Shown here: piece after piece, positions 55,059-64,000 of the stretch
Numbering within the stretch: the first letter of the stretch is position 1
Layout: the number at the start of each line of letters is the position of its first letter
NCBI RefSeq assembly: GCF_003813965.1
Contig: NZ_CP033896.1
Span: 1,860,001 to 1,924,000 of the forward strand
Length of the DNA stretch: 64,000 bases
Direction: 5' to 3'
Source: Corynebacterium choanae
GTDB taxonomy: Bacteria; Actinomycetota; Actinomycetes; Mycobacteriales; Mycobacteriaceae
Program-made: the position numbers and the translations under genes
Notes under the pieces: generated by a model
Databases searched by the model: none
What the model saw: the letters and a program-made list of their open reading frames with translations, nothing else
Told to the model about the DNA's origin: nothing

Positions 55059-58000
55059 TTAACCCAAAATCCCAGGGCCAAGCGAGGCCTTCAAATCGCC
55101 CATCAGCGACGAAGACCGATCCACCCGATATTCCTGTGGCAGCAGCAGCGTCGTCTGGCGATCGTTACATTCAATACGCACATACACATCCGACTCGCCA
55201 GGGTTTTGATGCAACACATCCTTCAACTTTTCCAACCGCTGTGGCGAACACTGATGGGACTGTAACACCAGCCGCAACGGGGCGCCTGTACCTGATCCGG
55301 TACCCAAATCAGCGAGCTTCAATTCGGAACAAAACACCGACATCCGGTCGTCGCGAATATTAATCCGAGCCTGCGCAATGACAATATTATCCTCTGCCAC
55401 CAGAGACTGATACGCAGCGAACGCTCTTGCGAACAGCAACAACTCAACCGAGGCACCATTGTGATCTTCAATGGTGACAATCGCCCATGTTGCCCCGTCT
55501 TTCTTCGAGATTCGCCGATCAACTTTGGTGATAATCCCCCCGATGACGACATCTTGCCGATCCCGAACCTCCCCGGAAAGAATCTCAGTCAGCGAAGTAT
55601 TCACCTGTGCCATCAGCGACTGCTCAAATCCATCCAACGGGTGGCTTGAGACATAGAGACCCAGCATTTCCTTTTCAAAGCTGAGTTTCGCTTTTCGATC
55701 CCACTCCCCTTCCGGAACCTTCACCGAAAACGCCGCATCGGAAGATACTTCACCAAAACCAGCAAACAGATCGCCCTGCCCCTGTTCGGCGGCTTTCTTC
55801 GTGCTCAAAATCGAGTCAATGGCATCTTCAAACACCAGATGCAACCCTTGCCGGGAACAATCCAGCGAATCGAACGCACCAGCTTTAATCAGCGACTCGG
55901 TGACCCGCTTATTGCAGGCGGTGAGCTCGATTTTGTCCAGATAATCACTGAAACTGGTAAACGCGCCTTTTTCGGTACGTGTTTTCACAATTGAAGCCAC
56001 CACATCGGCGCCCACATTGCGAATAGCACCAAGGCCGAAACGGATATCTTCCCCAACCGATTGGAAGGTCAGCGCAGAGTCGTTTACATCAGGGCTAAGC
56101 ACCCGCACACCAAGATGGCGACAATCAGACAGATAGATTGCTGACTTGTCTTTATTATCGGACACACTCGTCAACAGTGCAGCCATGTATTCACTGGTGT
56201 AGTTCGCTTTAAGATACGCCGTCCAGAAACTCACCAAACCGTAGCCTGCCGCATGCGATTTGTTAAACGCGTAGGATGCGAACGGTTCAATCGTGCCCCA
56301 CAGTGCTTTGATTGCTGCATCAGAGAACCCATTGGACTGCATACCGGCAGAGAAGTTTTTAAATTCCGCCGCCAACACTTCCGGCTTCTTTTTACCCATC
56401 GCTTTGCGGAAACCATCAGCTTGACCGGCGGTGTAATTTGCCACCTTCTGCGAGATACGCATGATCTGCTCTTGGTAGACGATAAGACCATGGGTTTCTT
56501 CGAGAATCTCCCGGAGAGGTTCCTCAAGTTCCGGATGGATCGGCGTAATATCTTGCCGTCCATTTTTCCGGTCGGCATAAGCCCAGTGCGCCCCCATGCC
56601 CATCGGACCTGGACGGTACAGCGCAAGAGCGGCGACAATATCATCGAAGCGGGTTGGCTCCATACGTTTCAGCAGTTCACGCATACCACCCGAGTCGAGC
56701 TGGAACACCCCTAGCGTGTCCCCGCGGGACAGCAACTCGTAGGTAGGTTCATCAACTACGGAAAGGTTTTCCAAATCCAGATCGATGCCACGGTTGGTTT
56801 TAATGTTTTCCAAACAGTCGCCGATCACCGTGAGGTTACGCAACCCCAGGAAGTCCATTTTCAGCAAACCAATTTGCTCACAAGCCGGATAGGGCCAGCC
56901 GGTGATCAACGCCCCATCGGCGGGACGTTTCCACATAGGGATATGGTCAAGCAGCGGCACCGAAGCCATAATCACCGCACACGCGTGGACGCCTGCCTGT
57001 CGAATCACCCCTTCCATGCCAAGCGCCGTCTCATAGATTGTGGCGACTTGCTGATCATTTTCGATCATTGCGCGGACTTCAGCCGCCTCGGCATAGCGTT
57101 CGTGTTGCGGATCCTGAATGCCTTTCAGCGGAATGTCTTTCGCCATAATCGCCGGCGGCAACGCTTTGGTGATGTCGTCGGCTTTCCGATAGCCCTCTTG
57201 CCCATAGTGGACTCGGGCAGCATCTTTGATGGCTTGTTTGGTTTTCACCGTGCCAAAGGTGATCACCTGCGCGACTTTATCCACACCCCAGTTTTCGGCG
57301 GCGTAGCGCACCATCTCACCGCGACGACGATCGTCGAAGTCAATATCAATATCTGGTGCTGAGGGACGCTCCGGGTTGAGGAAGCGCTCAAACAGCAGCC
57401 CATGTTCGATGGGGTCAATATTGGTGATGGTCAACGCGTAGGCAACCAGGGAACCTGCCGCCGAACCACGCCCCGGCCCGACCCGGATCCCCACTGAGCG
57501 GGCATGTTTAATCAGTTCTGCGACGATAAGGAAGTACGACGGATAGCCTTTGATGTCGATCACTTCGATCTCATAGGCGGCACGATCGGTATATTCCTGC
57601 GGCACCTCCGCGCCGGGGAACCGTTCCCGTAGTCCTTCTTCCACCTGATGCTTCAACCACGAGGTGGGGGTGTGTCCGTCAGGAACGTTGGCAATCGGCA
57701 TCCGGTCATGGGTGTGTGGCTCCCAGATTTCCGCATAGGATTCCACCCGCTCTGCAATGGCCAGCGTGTTGTCGCAGGCACCAGGTACCAGATCATCCCA
57801 TTGGGCACGCATTTGCTCCGCGGATTTCACATAGTAGCCCGAACCGTCAAACTTGAACCGGTTGGTGTCCTGCAATGTTGCTCCGGTTTGCACACACAGC
57901 AGCGCCTCGTGCGGGCCGGCTTGGGACTCCAGCACATAGTGGCAGTCATTGGTGACCAGCGGCGGCAGGTTGAGCTTTTTGCCGATTTCTAGCAGTTCGT

Positions 58001-58610
58001 CACGGACACGACGTTCGATGTCGATGCCGTGATCCATCAACTCGAGGAAGAAGTTTTCTTTGCCGTATATGTCTTGCCATTTGGCGGCTGCAGCGAGGGC
58101 TTCATCGAACTGTCCGAGGCGGAGCCGTGTTTGCACATCCCCCGAAGGGCAACCGGTGGTGGCGATAATACCGGTGGAATGTTCAGCAATGAGTTCCGCG
58201 TCCATGCGCGGCCATTTACCCAGCTGTCCTTCGTAGGATGCCATGGAGGAGAGATAGAACAGATTTTTCAAGCCAGTGGCGTTCTCGGCCACCATCGTTT
58301 GGTGCAAATAGGCGCCCGAACCGGAGACGTCGTCGCTTTTCTGGCTCATGTCGCCCCACCGGATACGGTCCTTGTTGAACCGCGATTCGGGCGCCATATA
58401 CGCTTCAATGCCAATGATGGGTTTGACCCCAGCTTTAGTCATTGCATGATAAAACGCGTCGGCGCCGAACATATTGCCATGGTCTGTCATGCCAACGGCC
58501 GGCATCTTTTGCCGGACAACTTCTTCGGCAAGCAAGTCCACCTTCGCCATTCCGTCGAGCATGGAATATTCGGTGTGATTGTGAAGGTGAACAAATGATC
58601 CGGCGCTCAT
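55059..58610 (-). CDS. dnaE1: DNA polymerase III alpha subunit
   Basis: This 1,183-residue replicative polymerase has an N-terminal PHP domain ([13 protein letters not shown] at 8-20, MTDHGNMFG near 41-49), a palm with [10 protein letters not shown] at 378-387 and the catalytic [11 protein letters not shown] at 419-429, then the thumb, fingers, helix-hairpin-helix and OB-fold region. The length fits DnaE1 rather than the error-prone DnaE2. The intact PHP histidines and aspartates suggest intrinsic 3'-5' proofreading as in other actinobacteria. AGGA is well placed before the ATG. It is divergent from rarD. Confidence 0.97.
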   Translation of the reverse strand: MSAGSFVHLHNHTEYSMLDGMAKVDLLAEEVVRQKMPAVGMTDHGNMFGADAFYHAMTKAGVKPIIGIEAYMAPESRFNKDRIRWGDMSQKSDDVSGSGAYLHQTMVAENATGLKNLFYLSSMASYEGQLGKWPRMDAELIAEHSTGIIATTGCPSGDVQTRLRLGQFDEALAAAAKWQDIYGKENFFLELMDHGIDIERRVRDELLEIGKKLNLPPLVTNDCHYVLESQAGPHEALLCVQTGATLQDTNRFKFDGSGYYVKSAEQMRAQWDDLVPGACDNTLAIAERVESYAEIWEPHTHDRMPIANVPDGHTPTSWLKHQVEEGLRERFPGAEVPQEYTDRAAYEIEVIDIKGYPSYFLIVAELIKHARSVGIRVGPGRGSAAGSLVAYALTITNIDPIEHGLLFERFLNPERPSAPDIDIDFDDRRRGEMVRYAAENWGVDKVAQVITFGTVKTKQAIKDAARVHYGQEGYRKADDITKALPPAIMAKDIPLKGIQDPQHERYAEAAEVRAMIENDQQVATIYETALGMEGVIRQAGVHACAVIMASVPLLDHIPMWKRPADGALITGWPYPACEQIGLLKMDFLGLRNLTVIGDCLENIKTNRGIDLDLENLSVVDEPTYELLSRGDTLGVFQLDSGGMRELLKRMEPTRFDDIVAALALYRPGPMGMGAHWAYADRKNGRQDITPIHPELEEPLREILEETHGLIVYQEQIMRISQKVANYTAGQADGFRKAMGKKKPEVLAAEFKNFSAGMQSNGFSDAAIKALWGTIEPFASYAFNKSHAAGYGLVSFWTAYLKANYTSEYMAALLTSVSDNKDKSAIYLSDCRHLGVRVLSPDVNDSALTFQSVGEDIRFGLGAIRNVGADVVASIVKTRTEKGAFTSFSDYLDKIELTACNKRVTESLIKAGAFDSLDCSRQGLHLVFEDAIDSILSTKKAAEQGQGDLFAGFGEVSSDAAFSVKVPEGEWDRKAKLSFEKEMLGLYVSSHPLDGFEQSLMAQVNTSLTEILSGEVRDRQDVVIGGIITKVDRRISKKDGATWAIVTIEDHNGASVELLLFARAFAAYQSLVAEDNIVIAQARINIRDDRMSVFCSELKLADLGTGSGTGAPLRLVLQSHQCSPQRLEKLKDVLHQNPGESDVYVRIECNDRQTTLLLPQEYRVDRSSSLMGDLKASLGPGILG

Positions 58611-58841
58611 GCAACCATCCTAACGGGTGCGTCAAACAGCCACCGAACCTCCCGTCGGCCGGCCTGTTCAGCAGTATGATGAGTAATGCTGCTGCTGGAT
58701 TCGCGAACAATGCTGCCGACAGCCCAAGGCTGTGTTGGACGCGGTTGCCGCAGCAAAAATCAGGACGGTGTGCAGGAATGCAGCATGCTGTGGCAGTGGT
58801 GGAAGATGCCGGCGGGTCTCCTTCTGCAGTAGAGTCGCAGT

Positions 58842-59765
58842 GTGATTTATGGACTAGCGGCCTATTTGTTGTGGGGAGCCTTCCCAGCCTATTTTCCGCT
58901 GTTGAAACCAGCCTCACCCCTCGAGATTATGGCGCACCGTATTGTGTGGACTTGTGTGGTCATGGCGGTGGTGGTGGTTGCCACGAAACAAGCCCCTGCA
59001 CTGCGACGGATGTCGCTTCGCACGTGGGGTTGGGTCTCGGCAGCAGGCGTGTTGATCGCCGCCAACTGGGTGATTTATGTGTTGGCGGTCAATACCGGTC
59101 ATGTGGCTGAAGCAGCACTTGGCTATTTCATGAATCCGCTCGTTGCGGTAATGCTAGGGATGGTGGTTCTTCACGAGCGGCTGCGTCCCGCCCAGCAGCT
59201 GTCGGTGGGAATCGCTACAGTTGCGGTGTTGATTATGGCGATTGTTGGCGGTAATCCACCGTGGATCGGTTTAGGGCTGGCGTTTTCTTTTGCCTTATAT
59301 GGGTTGTTAAAAAAGCAGGTGAAACTGCCAGCAACTGTAGGATTGTTTGCTGAAACGCTGGTGCTTACCCCGGTGGCGCTGCTGTATATTGTGCATTTGG
59401 AACGTTCCGGTGCCGGCACCTTAGTTGATCATGGGCAGGCTCATTTTTGGTTATTGCTCTCAACTGGCATTGTGACCGCTGTTCCCCTACTGCTATTTGG
59501 TCTTGGCGCGCAGCGGATTCCGCTGTCCACTATTGGGATGATGCAGTATATGACACCGTCGATGCAGATGCTGTGGGCGGTGTTTGTCATGGGTGAACAG
59601 TTGACGTTTATCCGCTGGTGCGGGTTCATTATTATCTGGATTTCGATCGCGATCTATTTGGCGGATCTCACCCGGGCGCATCGCCTGCGACAGCGGCAAC
59701 TGCGTTTACAGGAAAAGGTGCCGTCTTCCCGGCGTTTCGAAGCGAATCCGACTGTGGAAGATTAA
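58842..59765 (+). CDS. rarD: RarD-type EamA transporter
   Basis: This 307-residue protein has ten membrane helices as two EamA halves, with LLWGAFPAYFPLL near the start and the RarD-characteristic ANWVIYVLAVNTGHVAEAALGYF around 73-95. The RarD subgroup carries unknown small molecules. The GTG start has no ribosome site; TAGAGT lies 4 bases upstream, so it may be leaderless. The C-terminal 40 residues are basic and hydrophilic. Confidence 0.9.
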   Translation: MIYGLAAYLLWGAFPAYFPLLKPASPLEIMAHRIVWTCVVMAVVVVATKQAPALRRMSLRTWGWVSAAGVLIAANWVIYVLAVNTGHVAEAALGYFMNPLVAVMLGMVVLHERLRPAQQLSVGIATVAVLIMAIVGGNPPWIGLGLAFSFALYGLLKKQVKLPATVGLFAETLVLTPVALLYIVHLERSGAGTLVDHGQAHFWLLLSTGIVTAVPLLLFGLGAQRIPLSTIGMMQYMTPSMQMLWAVFVMGEQLTFIRWCGFIIIWISIAIYLADLTRAHRLRQRQLRLQEKVPSSRRFEANPTVED

Positions 59766-59782
59766 AAGCTGTATTTCCGATT

Positions 59783-59798
59783 ACCGGTGTTCACCGGT
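59783..59798 (+). terminator. Short stem-loop after rarD
   Basis: ACCGGT is repeated as its own complement around GTTC, 18 bases after the stop. It is a weak hairpin without a U tract. The gap 59766-60081 holds no gene. Confidence 0.35.
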
Positions 59799-60081
59799 TC
59801 CACCGGGACAGGCAACATGATCGGCTTTTTGGGGGTCTCAACCGGGGATTTGCTGCAAAGGTTTATTTGGGCTGGTGCACCGATTTTTTCAAGGTTTCGG
59901 TGCAATCAGCTCCGTAGGCAACCAGCAGGTGTGTTCTGTTGCTAGTGTCCGGGCCGGAGAGTGCTTAGTGTTTTTGCTGCTGCCCGGTGTGTCGCAGGTG
60001 CACTAAGGGCAACAGTTATCCCAAATAAGTGGTGGGAACCAGTTGCTCGCCGTGGCAGCGGTCGCAGACGCGAAAAGGTGG

Positions 60082-61401
60082 CTACTCTGCCGGCGGGAAG
60101 TCTTTGCCGGCCACTACTGGCATGACCCCGAAGCGACCCCACACTGCATCGTCAGGCAGTGCTTCGACCGCAAGGACGTCAGGGAATTGGGTTGCCAACT
60201 GCTGTATTTGGGTGGCGTCTGCTTGCACCACCAGTGCCCTGATTTGTAATGCGGGATCACTGATCGGTAGTGCTCTGCTGCGAGCATAGGTGCTTATCGC
60301 CCGGTCGAACACTACTGCCCGATTTTCTGGTGCTACAGGTTCCGGCAGGGGGATCGGTGCTGCCCCATCGAGTACCAGCGCATTGACTCGGGGCACCGCA
60401 GTGGTGGACACCACCATCGATGCAAGCGCGGTTGGTACCGGATCCCGGAAGGTGACATAGGCAAAGCAGATACTCGCACAAGGGTGTTCCGCACGTTGGG
60501 ATGCTGTTCGTGCCAGATATGCGGTCATGGTTTCGCCAGAGTCGCGGCCAACTACATCCCCGTTGAGTGCCATCGGTTTGGCGGTGGTGTCATCAAAGGA
60601 TGCCAAATAGATAAGCCCAACCAAGATGAGGGTGGAGATTCCGGCGACGAGCAGACGGATCCGATCGACTGCAGCAATGGCTGCATCTGAGTCGGGGTCA
60701 GTTGAGCGGGGTGCGCTTATATGCCCACCTGGTGGGATGTCTTGCTGTGGGGATGATTGCGGGGTTTTTAAGGCAGGGGGTGTTGCTCGTGCGGCTGCTG
60801 TTGGCCGTGCCAGTGGAACGCCCCTTCTGCTGGTTGCTGGGGTTGATCGGGGTTGGCTCGCGGTTTCACGATGTGCCGCCGAATTTTCACGAGGTGTGTT
60901 TTGCTGACGACGGTGCCCGGTTTGGGTTTGTGCTGCTAAATCCACCGGGTTTTCGCTTCGCGAAGCCATGGATGCATCGTTTCGCTGCCGACGTTCTTGC
61001 CGCAGCTGTGCTGCAGCGTCTGACAAGCTGCTCACCACTTGTGTTGCTTTCCCGGAGGTCTCTGCGGCGGCAAGTGCTGCAAAAAGTCGTCGGGTTACCG
61101 GCCCTGGTCGTGTCCCGGATGAAGATGGGGATTGTTCGCGGTGTTCAGCGGCAGCATCCGGTGTCTGCCCACCTCCTGCAGACGACGAATCGGAGCTTCT
61201 GCCAGTCGCACGGCTGTTGGTCCGGCTAGGGGGAGTTGTTGCAGGATTCCGGGGCTGATCACCGGCTGTTTGCTTGGTTTCGGATTGGCCGGTGGTTCGC
61301 CGTGGCAGCGGTGTGAGCTGTACTGGTCGATTGGATTGCAAGGGGGACTGTGACCGTCCGGCAGGTCCTGGCCGTCCCCGTCGCCGGCTGCTGCTACTCA
61401 C
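60082..61401 (-). CDS. Single-pass membrane protein with long disordered N-terminus
   Basis: This 439-residue protein has a cytoplasmic Ser/Arg/Pro/Thr/Gln-rich region of about 245 residues, one hydrophobic helix ([18 protein letters not shown]) near 248-266, and an extracytoplasmic domain of about 170 residues containing a CASIC cysteine pair. No family is recognised. Its ATG overlaps the rluD stop by four bases (ATGA), so it is translationally coupled to lspA-rluD. This suggests co-expression, not necessarily a shared pathway. Confidence 0.8.
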   Translation of the reverse strand: MSSSSRRRGRPGPAGRSQSPLQSNRPVQLTPLPRRTTGQSETKQTAGDQPRNPATTPPSRTNSRATGRSSDSSSAGGGQTPDAAAEHREQSPSSSGTRPGPVTRRLFAALAAAETSGKATQVVSSLSDAAAQLRQERRQRNDASMASRSENPVDLAAQTQTGHRRQQNTPRENSAAHRETASQPRSTPATSRRGVPLARPTAAARATPPALKTPQSSPQQDIPPGGHISAPRSTDPDSDAAIAAVDRIRLLVAGISTLILVGLIYLASFDDTTAKPMALNGDVVGRDSGETMTAYLARTASQRAEHPCASICFAYVTFRDPVPTALASMVVSTTAVPRVNALVLDGAAPIPLPEPVAPENRAVVFDRAISTYARSRALPISDPALQIRALVVQADATQIQQLATQFPDVLAVEALPDDAVWGRFGVMPVVAGKDFPPAE

Positions 61402-62327
61402 TTCTCGCCCCGTAACACATCTAACGCATGCTGCAGATCAGCAGGATATGGGCTGGTGATGGTCATCTCCCGGCCATCAGCTGGATGATGGAACGTCAGA
61501 CTCGTGGCATGCAGCCACTGCCGGTTCAACCCCAGGCGCTTATTGAGCTGCGGATCGGAACCGTACATGGGATCACCGCAGCAGGGATGATGTAATGCGG
61601 AAAAATGCACCCGAATCTGGTGGGTACGACCGGTTTCTAGATGGATTTCTACCAAGGTGGCTTCTTGGAAGGCTTCCATGGTCGTGTAGTGGGTGACGGC
61701 GTGTTTACCATCTTCAACCACTGCAAACCGCCAGCCCGCCCCCGGATGACGACCGATTGGCGCTTCGATGGTTCCAACGGTGGGGTCAGGATGACCTTGC
61801 ACAAGGGCATGATAGGTTTTCTCAACGGTGCGATATTTAAAAGCCCGCTTCAAGACTGTGTATGCCCGTTCCGAGGCGGCTAACACCATCACCCCGGAGG
61901 TGCCAACGTCGAGGCGTTGCACAATGCCTTTGCGTTCGGGTGGTCCAGAAGTAGAAATTCGGTATCCGGCAGCGGCAAGTCCTTGGGTTACCGTTGGGCC
62001 ATCCCAGCCGACAGTTGGATGGGCTGCCACTCCGACAGGTTTATTGACGGCGATAATGTCTTCGTCGGCATACAGCACGTCCATGCCGGCGACTTCCATC
62101 GGCTCAGGTTCGGCCCGTTCAACCGGAAACAATGTGGCGGTCAACAGCCGGTCGGCCACGAGCCGATCAGATTTACCTACTACCACCCCGTCGATAGACA
62201 CGTCACCTGCTGTTGCCAGATCAGCTGCCTGGGTGCGGGAAATTCCAAACAGTTTCGCCAATCCGGCATCAACACGCATCCCGTCGAGCCCGTCTGGAAT
62301 TGGTAAGCAGCGAACAGGTCTATCCAC
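61398..62327 (-). CDS. rluD: RluA-family 23S rRNA pseudouridine synthase
   Basis: This 309-residue protein has an N-terminal S4 RNA-binding domain (about 15-60) and the catalytic [12 protein letters not shown] with Asp140. The later [19 protein letters not shown] motif is also conserved. RluD modifies 23S rRNA helix 69. The GTG/ATG start overlaps the lspA stop by 8 bases. lspA-rluD is a widespread gene pair. Confidence 0.93.
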   Translation of the reverse strand: MDRPVRCLPIPDGLDGMRVDAGLAKLFGISRTQAADLATAGDVSIDGVVVGKSDRLVADRLLTATLFPVERAEPEPMEVAGMDVLYADEDIIAVNKPVGVAAHPTVGWDGPTVTQGLAAAGYRISTSGPPERKGIVQRLDVGTSGVMVLAASERAYTVLKRAFKYRTVEKTYHALVQGHPDPTVGTIEAPIGRHPGAGWRFAVVEDGKHAVTHYTTMEAFQEATLVEIHLETGRTHQIRVHFSALHHPCCGDPMYGSDPQLNKRLGLNRQWLHATSLTFHHPADGREMTITSPYPADLQHALDVLRGEK

Positions 62328-62874
62328 GGCGCACCCCCTGATCCTGCGCGGTGTTTGCTGCCGCAGCAGCGGTGGTGTCCGGCTTATGGTCTTCGAAGGT
62401 TTCCGGGTGGCGAATCATAGCAATGATCAACAATGCTACCCCGACGGTGATAAACGAGTCGGCGATATTGAACACTGCAAACGACCCCACCGAGATGAAG
62501 TCGACTACATGGCCGACGAAAAACCCGGGGGCGCGAAACAGCCGGTCGCAAAGATTACCGGCTGCACCGCCGGCAATCATCGCCAAATACACGGCCGCAG
62601 AGGTGACGGTTATTCGGCGGGAGACGAACCCTAAAATTCCCACCACGAACACCAACTGGATGGTGGTGAAAATCCAGGTCATTGAAGAACCGATAGAGAA
62701 TGCCGCACCGGAATTAAACAGCAGCCGCAGGCGGAACCAGTCCCCGATGAGGGGGTGGGTCTGCCCCGGTTGCAGCAGGTGGAGCATCGCAGCCTTACTG
62801 CACTGGTCGACCAGGACAATACCTATTGCGATGCCGAGCATAAGCGGCACATGATTGCGGTGGGATGCTTTCAC
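62320..62874 (-). CDS. lspA: Lipoprotein signal peptidase II
   Basis: This 184-residue enzyme cleaves the signal peptide from prolipoproteins at the lipid-modified Cys. It has four membrane helices, NSGAAFSIG near 65-74, [12 protein letters not shown] with the first catalytic Asp and [12 protein letters not shown] with the second. GTG 62874 is chosen because the earlier codons would add a Cys-rich hydrophilic stretch unlike the family; the GGGGG next to this GTG is close, so the start is not certain. It is translationally linked to rluD. Confidence 0.92.
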   Translation of the reverse strand: MKASHRNHVPLMLGIAIGIVLVDQCSKAAMLHLLQPGQTHPLIGDWFRLRLLFNSGAAFSIGSSMTWIFTTIQLVFVVGILGFVSRRITVTSAAVYLAMIAGGAAGNLCDRLFRAPGFFVGHVVDFISVGSFAVFNIADSFITVGVALLIIAMIRHPETFEDHKPDTTAAAAANTAQDQGVRRG

Positions 62875-62939
62875 GCCCCCTATTGTGGCGGTTACCCCGC
62901 ACTCGGGGCAATTTAGCGTCCACACGGTAGATTACTGGC

Positions 62940-64000
62940 ATGGACGATCAACAACATCGCACCCCTGGTGCTGCCCTCTTTCCCCGTCGCCTTGGCGTAC
63001 TGCTTGCCACGCTCGTATGCACAACGCTGCCAATCGCTGCCTGCAGCAGCACCGATGAGCAGCAAGCATCCCCTGCAAATGGGCTTTCGGCAACCGGTGA
63101 CGCGGCTGCGGGCACAGCAGATTCCACCGCAGCGGGGAGTAACACCGGCACGATTGAAGTCGCCGCACCAAAGCTGACAGTGCTCAACGACGGTGAGGGG
63201 CAACGCTATCTGCTTCGGTTCGACGTTCCCACCACAGCGACCCCAACTTCAGCCGATGCCCCAATTCGCCGGGGCGCCAGTGTGATATTCGGTTTCACCC
63301 AGGAAGTCACCGGGGAACAACCAGATCCGGCACCCGTCGCCCCAGCTGACACTGTTACCGCTTCCCTGCTGCTGCTTGGCAGCCACCGGGACCAAACAGA
63401 CAGTGTTCACACGCCAACTGTGGGAAACGGCACGGGGGTACCGCGCGGCGAAATCCACACCTCGTATGAGGTCGCTCAGCCCACCATCAGCGATAATCCG
63501 CTCAACGAATCGATGGTAACCGGTGACGGGTTTATTATCGACGCCTGGCAGAAACCTAACGGGGCTGTCACCCACTTGTCGTTTACCGCCCCAGCAGGCG
63601 CCGACGACACCGCCCGTGCACTGATTGAGGATCAAGCCTATTCCCTCTTTGGGATCCAACCAGTATTTCCCGAGCAACCGGTTGGTGTCGGTGCACAGTG
63701 GAAGGTTGCTAGCCCCAAACTTGGTGATGCAAGCCAGCTACAAACAGTTACCTACACGGTCGAAGCAATCAACCCGACAGGGCCTGGTGGGGCACCAGTT
63801 GTTGACTTAACTGTCACCATCGATGCCCATCCAGCGTTAAAAGAGATCGCATTGCGCGAAGTCGAACCAGGTGTGGCAGGCACGTTACATGTGCTTTCAG
63901 CGACCACCACCGCATCCGGCACTGCCCGGGTGGATCTTGCGGAACCGTTGCCAACCACGTGGTATTCCGACACGCTCACCCGGGTGATTTATGGACCAAA
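62940..64000 (+). CDS. Lipoprotein, FKBP-like or unknown (partial, runs off the right edge)
   Basis: The reading frame starts at ATG 62940 and remains open for 353 codons to the window end. The first residues are MDDQQHRTPGAALFPRR, then a hydrophobic core ends in the lipobox PIAAC (Cys35), so it is predicted to be a membrane-anchored lipoprotein. The mature part starts with a Thr/Ser/Ala-rich stretch and then a beta-rich domain with WQKPNGAVTHLSF and VEAINPTGPGG segments. No family is certain from the visible part. It is divergent from lspA, 65 bases away. Confidence 0.8.
   Translation, partial: MDDQQHRTPGAALFPRRLGVLLATLVCTTLPIAACSSTDEQQASPANGLSATGDAAAGTADSTAAGSNTGTIEVAAPKLTVLNDGEGQRYLLRFDVPTTATPTSADAPIRRGASVIFGFTQEVTGEQPDPAPVAPADTVTASLLLLGSHRDQTDSVHTPTVGNGTGVPRGEIHTSYEVAQPTISDNPLNESMVTGDGFIIDAWQKPNGAVTHLSFTAPAGADDTARALIEDQAYSLFGIQPVFPEQPVGVGAQWKVASPKLGDASQLQTVTYTVEAINPTGPGGAPVVDLTVTIDAHPALKEIALREVEPGVAGTLHVLSATTTASGTARVDLAEPLPTTWYSDTLTRVIYGP

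Overview
The window is chromosomal DNA of a Corynebacterium-type actinobacterium. Evidence for this is the gene content and order: SepIVA-like protein, DUF177, rnc, mutM, smc, acyP, ftsY, glnK, glnD, ffh and rpsP, followed elsewhere by NADP-gdhA, ilvA, guaB1, dnaE1, rluD and lspA. Other signs are an AmtR-type operator upstream of gdhA, several starts lying 7-12 bases after a -10 hexamer (leaderless or nearly so), moderate-to-high G+C, and Ala/Pro/Thr-rich secreted and membrane proteins. I see no rRNA, tRNA, CRISPR array, prophage or intact insertion sequence.

Layout. 1-8.7 kb: rpsP (cut by the window edge), a small HTH-like gene, a three-gene restriction-modification-like operon on the minus strand (two amino-methyltransferase-type proteins and a GIY-YIG/T5orf172-SF2 helicase fusion), then ffh. 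9.2-12.8 kb: low-complexity lipoprotein, acyltransferase-3 membrane protein, secreted SGNH hydrolase. 13.2-27.3 kb: glnD, glnK, ftsY, a very large protein of unknown function, acyP and smc. No amtB lies between ftsY and glnK. 27.7-36.2 kb: accessory metabolism and stress genes (HSL-type esterase, RclA-like flavoprotein disulfide reductase, NUDIX hydrolase, ribokinase, VIT/CCC1 metal transporter, AGCS amino-acid:cation symporter). 36.9-42.1 kb: mutM, rnc, DUF177 and a SepIVA-like coiled-coil protein, with a 1.4 kb stretch lacking convincing genes. 42.6-48.6 kb: gdhA with an AmtR site, a degenerate glycerate-kinase-like gene, two small unknown genes and a DUF4921/GalT-like protein. 48.9-64 kb: MFS exporter, ilvA, a secreted protein, guaB1, dnaE1, rarD, a membrane protein, rluD, lspA and a lipoprotein running off the right edge.

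How the genes fit together. ffh and ftsY form the co-translational membrane targeting system. glnK, glnD, gdhA and the AmtR operator belong to nitrogen control. rnc, mutM, smc and dnaE1 handle RNA processing, DNA repair, chromosome organisation and replication. lspA is divergent from a lipoprotein gene. The restriction-like operon is the clearest accessory island and the best candidate for an under-described system: methyltransferase motif I is canonical in one subunit and motif IV is present only in the other, while the nuclease-like and helicase domains are fused in one polypeptide.

Many starts were revised from the longest open frame using Shine-Dalgarno or -10 evidence; this is stated for each gene.
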